From NCBI GenBank assembly GCA_012729935.1, contig JAAYBY010000263.1, forward strand, positions 1 to 8,342: DNA of 8,342 bases. Reading direction: 5' to 3'. This document shows positions 6,464 through 8,342 of the stretch, in pieces (the stretch's first letter is position 1; each line of letters begins with the position of its first letter). The notes below the pieces were generated by a model. The model was not told where the DNA came from, ran no database searches, and saw only the letters and a program-made list of their open reading frames with translations. A program made the position numbers and the translations under genes. Origin of the DNA: Clostridiaceae bacterium (GTDB lineage Bacteria > Bacillota > Clostridia > Saccharofermentanales > UBA5734).

Positions 6464-6493
6464 AGGATGGCTCCTCACTGTTTATCTGCGACC

Positions 6494-6517
6494 ATTATAG
6501 CAAATGATTACTGTCAA
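6494..6517 (-). promoter_or_regulatory. Predicted extended -10 promoter of plsY
   Basis: The minus strand reads TGCTATAAT (6494-6502), a perfect -10 box with the TGn extension. A perfect TTGACA also occurs upstream (6512-6517), but only 12 bases separate them, too few for ordinary sigma-A binding. The extended -10 therefore probably does the work. Transcription would start near 6487, with AGGAG at 6471-6475 and the ATG at 6463. The promoter sits directly behind the terminator of the upstream gene. Confidence 0.6.
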
Positions 6518-6553
6518 AATACAGCGGCGATTCCAGTTGGAATCGCCGCTGTA
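6515..6553 (-). terminator. Strong intrinsic terminator of the UroD-family gene
   Basis: A perfect 15-bp stem (6520-6534 with 6539-6553) closes on a 4-base loop, AACT on the minus strand. In minus-strand direction the stem is followed by TTTTG. It lies 28 bases after the UroD-family stop codon and before the plsY promoter, separating the two transcription units. Its U-tract merges with the TTGACA of the plsY promoter region. Confidence 0.88.
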
Positions 6554-6580
6554 TCTTTGGATTGCTCCTGTGATGACTGA

Positions 6581-7549
6581 TTAATAGTTTCTGTAATTTT
6601 GGATTGCGTCTCTCATTGCCAGTACGTTCTCAACTTTACAATAATCCGTTATGGAGTTGGCGCTAGCAACGATGTACCCGCCGCCGTCACCGATTTTTTC
6701 GATTTTTTCCTTAACTTCGGCATCCACCTCTTCTGGCGTACCCAATGTCAATGTATAGTGCAGATCAATATTGCCATGAATGCAAATTCGTTTCCCGTAA
6801 ATTCTCTTGATCTCAAAAATATCCATGGCGCCCGGTTCAATCGGATTTACTGCATTCATGCCCAGTGAAATCAGATCGTCGAATACAGGCAGAAGATTGC
6901 CGTCACTGTGATAAATCCAGGGCAGCCGCGTCTGGTCTGCCACAATCTTCATGCGGGGCAGGAAGAATTCACGGAATGTCGCAGGTGAAAACATCGGACC
7001 CGTCTTGTAGGCGATATCGTCTGAGAATTTTACAAAATCAAAACCAAGGGACTGGGTCTTATCCAGCAATTCACAAACCCATTCGACATAGCGGTCAAAA
7101 AGTATCTCGACCATTTCCGGGTCATCTGCCATGGCGTATGAAAAGCCGTCAATTCCCATGCTGTTAAGTATACCGGCGCAACCTATACGGGTCACCAGTC
7201 CCAATGCGTATCCAGTCTGATGGTAACGCTCGAGAAATTGTTCAACCTGCTGCATGTATTCTGCGTCTATTTGGGGGAACACAGCCTTATCCATGTCTTC
7301 TCTGGTATGAATAGCCGGCTCGCTGACAAAATCAATCTGGGAAGATGCATATTGCCGTTTCACAAAAAATGGCGGGTATAAGTTTAGCGTAAGCGCATCA
7401 AAGCCCATAAAATCTGCCAGGTCTTTCTGATCAAAATCAGTTCGCTGCATCACACTGACCTGCATTCTGGCATCCATGCTGTCAACAAATGGCACTTTGT
7501 CCGGCTGTCCACCCTTTAGTGCCGTCAAAACCCGTTCTCTGCTGTTCAT
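6581..7549 (-). CDS. Uroporphyrinogen decarboxylase (URO-D) family protein, 322 aa
   Basis: The URO-D superfamily includes heme-pathway UroD and the MtaA/CmuA-type methyltransferases that move methyl groups between corrinoids and thiols. Visible stretches are NSRERVLTALKGGQPDKVPF (2-21), KFSDDIAYKTGPMFSP, IYHSDGN (212-218), NPIEPGAMDI (235-244), CIHGNID (256-262), GGGYIVASANSI (289-300) and VENVLAM. By eye, the MtaA zinc pattern H-x-C plus a later Cys reads H214-S-D216 and N298, so classical thiol methyltransfer chemistry is doubtful. The protein belongs to an uncharacterised clade common in anaerobes. The heme-pathway signature near the N-terminus (RQAGRY) is absent, so it should not be called hemE. 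The ATG at 7549 has GAGGA eight bases upstream. A strong terminator follows, and no corrinoid protein gene is adjacent. The cyclodeaminase-like gene diverges from it 398 bases away. Confidence 0.85.
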   Translation of the reverse strand: MNSRERVLTALKGGQPDKVPFVDSMDARMQVSVMQRTDFDQKDLADFMGFDALTLNLYPPFFVKRQYASSQIDFVSEPAIHTREDMDKAVFPQIDAEYMQQVEQFLERYHQTGYALGLVTRIGCAGILNSMGIDGFSYAMADDPEMVEILFDRYVEWVCELLDKTQSLGFDFVKFSDDIAYKTGPMFSPATFREFFLPRMKIVADQTRLPWIYHSDGNLLPVFDDLISLGMNAVNPIEPGAMDIFEIKRIYGKRICIHGNIDLHYTLTLGTPEEVDAEVKEKIEKIGDGGGYIVASANSITDYCKVENVLAMRDAIQNYRNY

Positions 7550-7616
7550 CTATTTGTTCCTCACATTCTCTTTTATCAACCATTTCATGAATCACTACCG
7601 GACCATTCAACGGACA

Positions 7617-7637
7617 TATCCTGGTCTGATCCAGATA
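7617..7637. promoter_or_regulatory. Imperfect palindrome over the predicted UroD-gene transcription start (candidate operator)
   Basis: CTGG (7621-7624) and CCAG (7631-7634) flank TCTGAT. The symmetry extends outward as TAT and ATA with one unpaired C at 7620. It lies immediately downstream of the predicted -10 box, a classic place for a repressor site. A related half-site, AGACCAGAT, occurs at about 7732-7740. No regulator gene is in view. Confidence 0.3.
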
Positions 7638-7639
7638 AC

Positions 7640-7648
7640 ATTCTATCA
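7640..7648 (-). promoter_or_regulatory. Predicted extended -10 promoter of the UroD-family gene
   Basis: The minus strand reads TGATAGAAT, a 5/6 -10 box with the TGn extension. The -35 candidate TTGCAG, 16 bases upstream, is poor. Transcription would start near 7633, giving a leader of about 84 bases. An inverted repeat covers this predicted start. Confidence 0.45.
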
Positions 7649-7850
7649 CAGCTGCTAAACGCTGCAAGCGACAATATAAATGAATTATCGACTGCTCTCC
7701 TATCTAATCATTTGACTATATGAATGAAAAAAGACCAGATCTTCATTTCCATTTTATTCAGGTCAGGCTCATCTGCCAATCTATTCAGATTCTATTTTGT
7801 TTAAATTCGGTTAAGGTTTATATTGGATCAGATAAGTTGTAGTTTTCTTG
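7649..7850. other. Non-coding part of the divergent intergenic region
   Basis: The whole gap 7550-7947 is 398 bases without a convincing gene. This middle part is AT-rich and has frequent stops on both strands. It holds only weak signals: the CCAGAT half-site near 7732-7740 and two TATTCAG copies (about 7757 and 7783). I see no conserved RNA structure, tRNA or small ORF with a ribosome binding site. Confidence 0.6.
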
Positions 7851-7879
7851 TTGTCTTTTAGAAGACTGATGGCTAAAAT
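7851..7879 (+). promoter_or_regulatory. Predicted promoter of the ornithine cyclodeaminase-family gene
   Basis: TTGTCT (7851-7856) and TAAAAT (7874-7879) are 17 bases apart, matching consensus at 4/6 and 5/6. Transcription would start near 7886, about 62 bases before the ATG. A small inverted repeat, GTCTT-TTAG-AAGAC (7853-7866), overlaps the -35 box and spacer and could be an operator. Confidence 0.5.
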
Positions 7880-7898
7880 TATGAACATGATGGGCATG

Positions 7899-7917
7899 CT
7901 GAGGACTGTTACCTCAG
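7899..7917 (+). other. Leader hairpin upstream of the cyclodeaminase-family gene
   Basis: CTGAGG (7899-7904) can pair with CCTCAG (7912-7917) around ACTGTTA. No T-tract follows, so it is not a terminator. It sits about 13 bases after the predicted transcription start and 19 bases before AGGAGG. It could stabilise the mRNA end or bind a regulator, or be chance. Confidence 0.35.
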
Positions 7918-7947
7918 ACGTACCGAGACGAAAAGCAGGAGGCTTCT

Positions 7948-8342
7948 ATGAAAACACTGATTCTCAATACAGAAGAAACACTGAAACATCTGTCAGTTGA
8001 CATGGCCGTCGAAACGATTGATTACGTCTTTCGCGAACTTGGGTCCGGCCGGATCAACATGCCGCCCAAGGCGCACACGGACATGTCAGGTATCGGGCAC
8101 GAAGCGTGGTGTAATGCCATGCCGGCTTATCTGAAAGATCGTCAGGTCGGCGGCATCAAATGGATCGGCGGATTCGGAGAGAACAGAAATAATCATTTGC
8201 CTTACATTATGGGGTTACTGGTTTTAACCAACCCGGATAACGGGTTCGTCAAATCTGTAATGGATGCCAGATTGATTTCCGACTATCGGACAGGTGCTTC
8301 AGCAGCTGTTTTTTCCAGATATCTGTGTCATAAGCCGCTTGA
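7948..8342 (+). CDS. Ornithine cyclodeaminase / mu-crystallin family protein (3' truncated by window end)
   Basis: Only the first 131 residues are present; the family is usually about 310-340. It starts at an ATG with AGGAGG (7937-7942) five bases upstream. The family signature is clear: GGIKWIGGFGENRNNHLPY (68-86), then DARLISDYRTGASAA (106-120). Lys71 and Arg114 stand where ornithine cyclodeaminase binds the substrate carboxylate. The Rossmann NAD domain and catalytic Asp lie beyond the window. Family members use NAD(P) to deaminate ornithine to proline, make or reduce imino or N-alkyl amino acids, or interconvert alanine and pyruvate, so the substrate cannot be fixed here. The usual Arg near residue 40 seems to be Lys41 (MPPKAHTD), which hints at a variant substrate. 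It diverges from the UroD-family gene; a functional link between them is not evident. Confidence 0.85.
   Translation, partial: MKTLILNTEETLKHLSVDMAVETIDYVFRELGSGRINMPPKAHTDMSGIGHEAWCNAMPAYLKDRQVGGIKWIGGFGENRNNHLPYIMGLLVLTNPDNGFVKSVMDARLISDYRTGASAAVFSRYLCHKPL

Noticed and set aside
6476..6478. GTG start for plsY
   Set aside because: It would place the start immediately upstream of the AGGAG, putting that site inside the gene; the ATG at 6463 has ideal spacing.
7476..7667. Short open frames in the UroD-gene upstream region
   Set aside because: No ribosome binding sites or family-like residues, and they overlap the UroD-gene start and promoter.

Overview
The window looks like chromosomal DNA of a Gram-positive-type bacterium, most likely an anaerobic member of the Bacillota (Clostridia or Erysipelotrichia-like). 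The reasons are strong AGGAGG-type ribosome binding sites, AT-rich sigma-A-like promoters, intrinsic terminators, a DAK2-DegV fusion protein, acyl-phosphate-dependent PlsY, a CofE-like protein without visible F420 genes, and a UroD-family protein typical of anaerobes. Base composition is roughly mid-40s % G+C by eye. I cannot name a genus, and I see no transposase, integrase, tRNA, rRNA or CRISPR array.

Layout. (1) 1-539, plus strand: the 3' end of an unrecognised gene whose C-terminus is a Thr/Glu/Asn-rich tail built on three 78-bp repeats. It ends at a bidirectional terminator (583-626). (2) 644-2721, minus strand: a SIR2-family NAD-dependent deacylase followed by a CofE-like (F420:glutamate ligase family) protein, probably co-transcribed. 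(3) 2722-2870: a very AT-rich divergent promoter region in which predicted promoters for the two directions overlap. (4) 2871-5826, plus strand: a tight three-gene operon encoding a small DUF2177 membrane protein, a DAK2+DegV fusion resembling FakA joined to FakB, and a DUF1295 (steroid 5-alpha-reductase-like) membrane protein. The genes overlap by 4 and 13 bases. (5) 5798-6463, minus strand: plsY, whose 3' end overlaps the DUF1295 gene tail to tail by 29 bases. (6) 6520-6553: a strong 15-bp-stem terminator ending the next minus-strand gene and abutting the plsY promoter. (7) 6581-7549, minus strand: a UroD-family protein. (8) 7550-7947: a regulatory gap with divergent promoters and inverted repeats but no gene. 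(9) 7948-8342, plus strand: the first 131 codons of an ornithine cyclodeaminase/mu-crystallin family gene.

How the genes may work together. The most coherent theme is membrane lipid metabolism. FakA-type kinases phosphorylate fatty acids held by FakB/DegV carriers to give acyl-phosphate, and acyl-phosphate is the donor used by PlsY. The fusion protein and PlsY therefore could be producer and consumer of the same intermediate, with two multi-pass membrane proteins (DUF2177, DUF1295) co-translated around the fusion. The DegV half lacks several residues usual in the fatty-acid-binding site, so its ligand is uncertain. The sirtuin/CofE pair and the UroD/cyclodeaminase pair are separate units with no obvious link to lipids.
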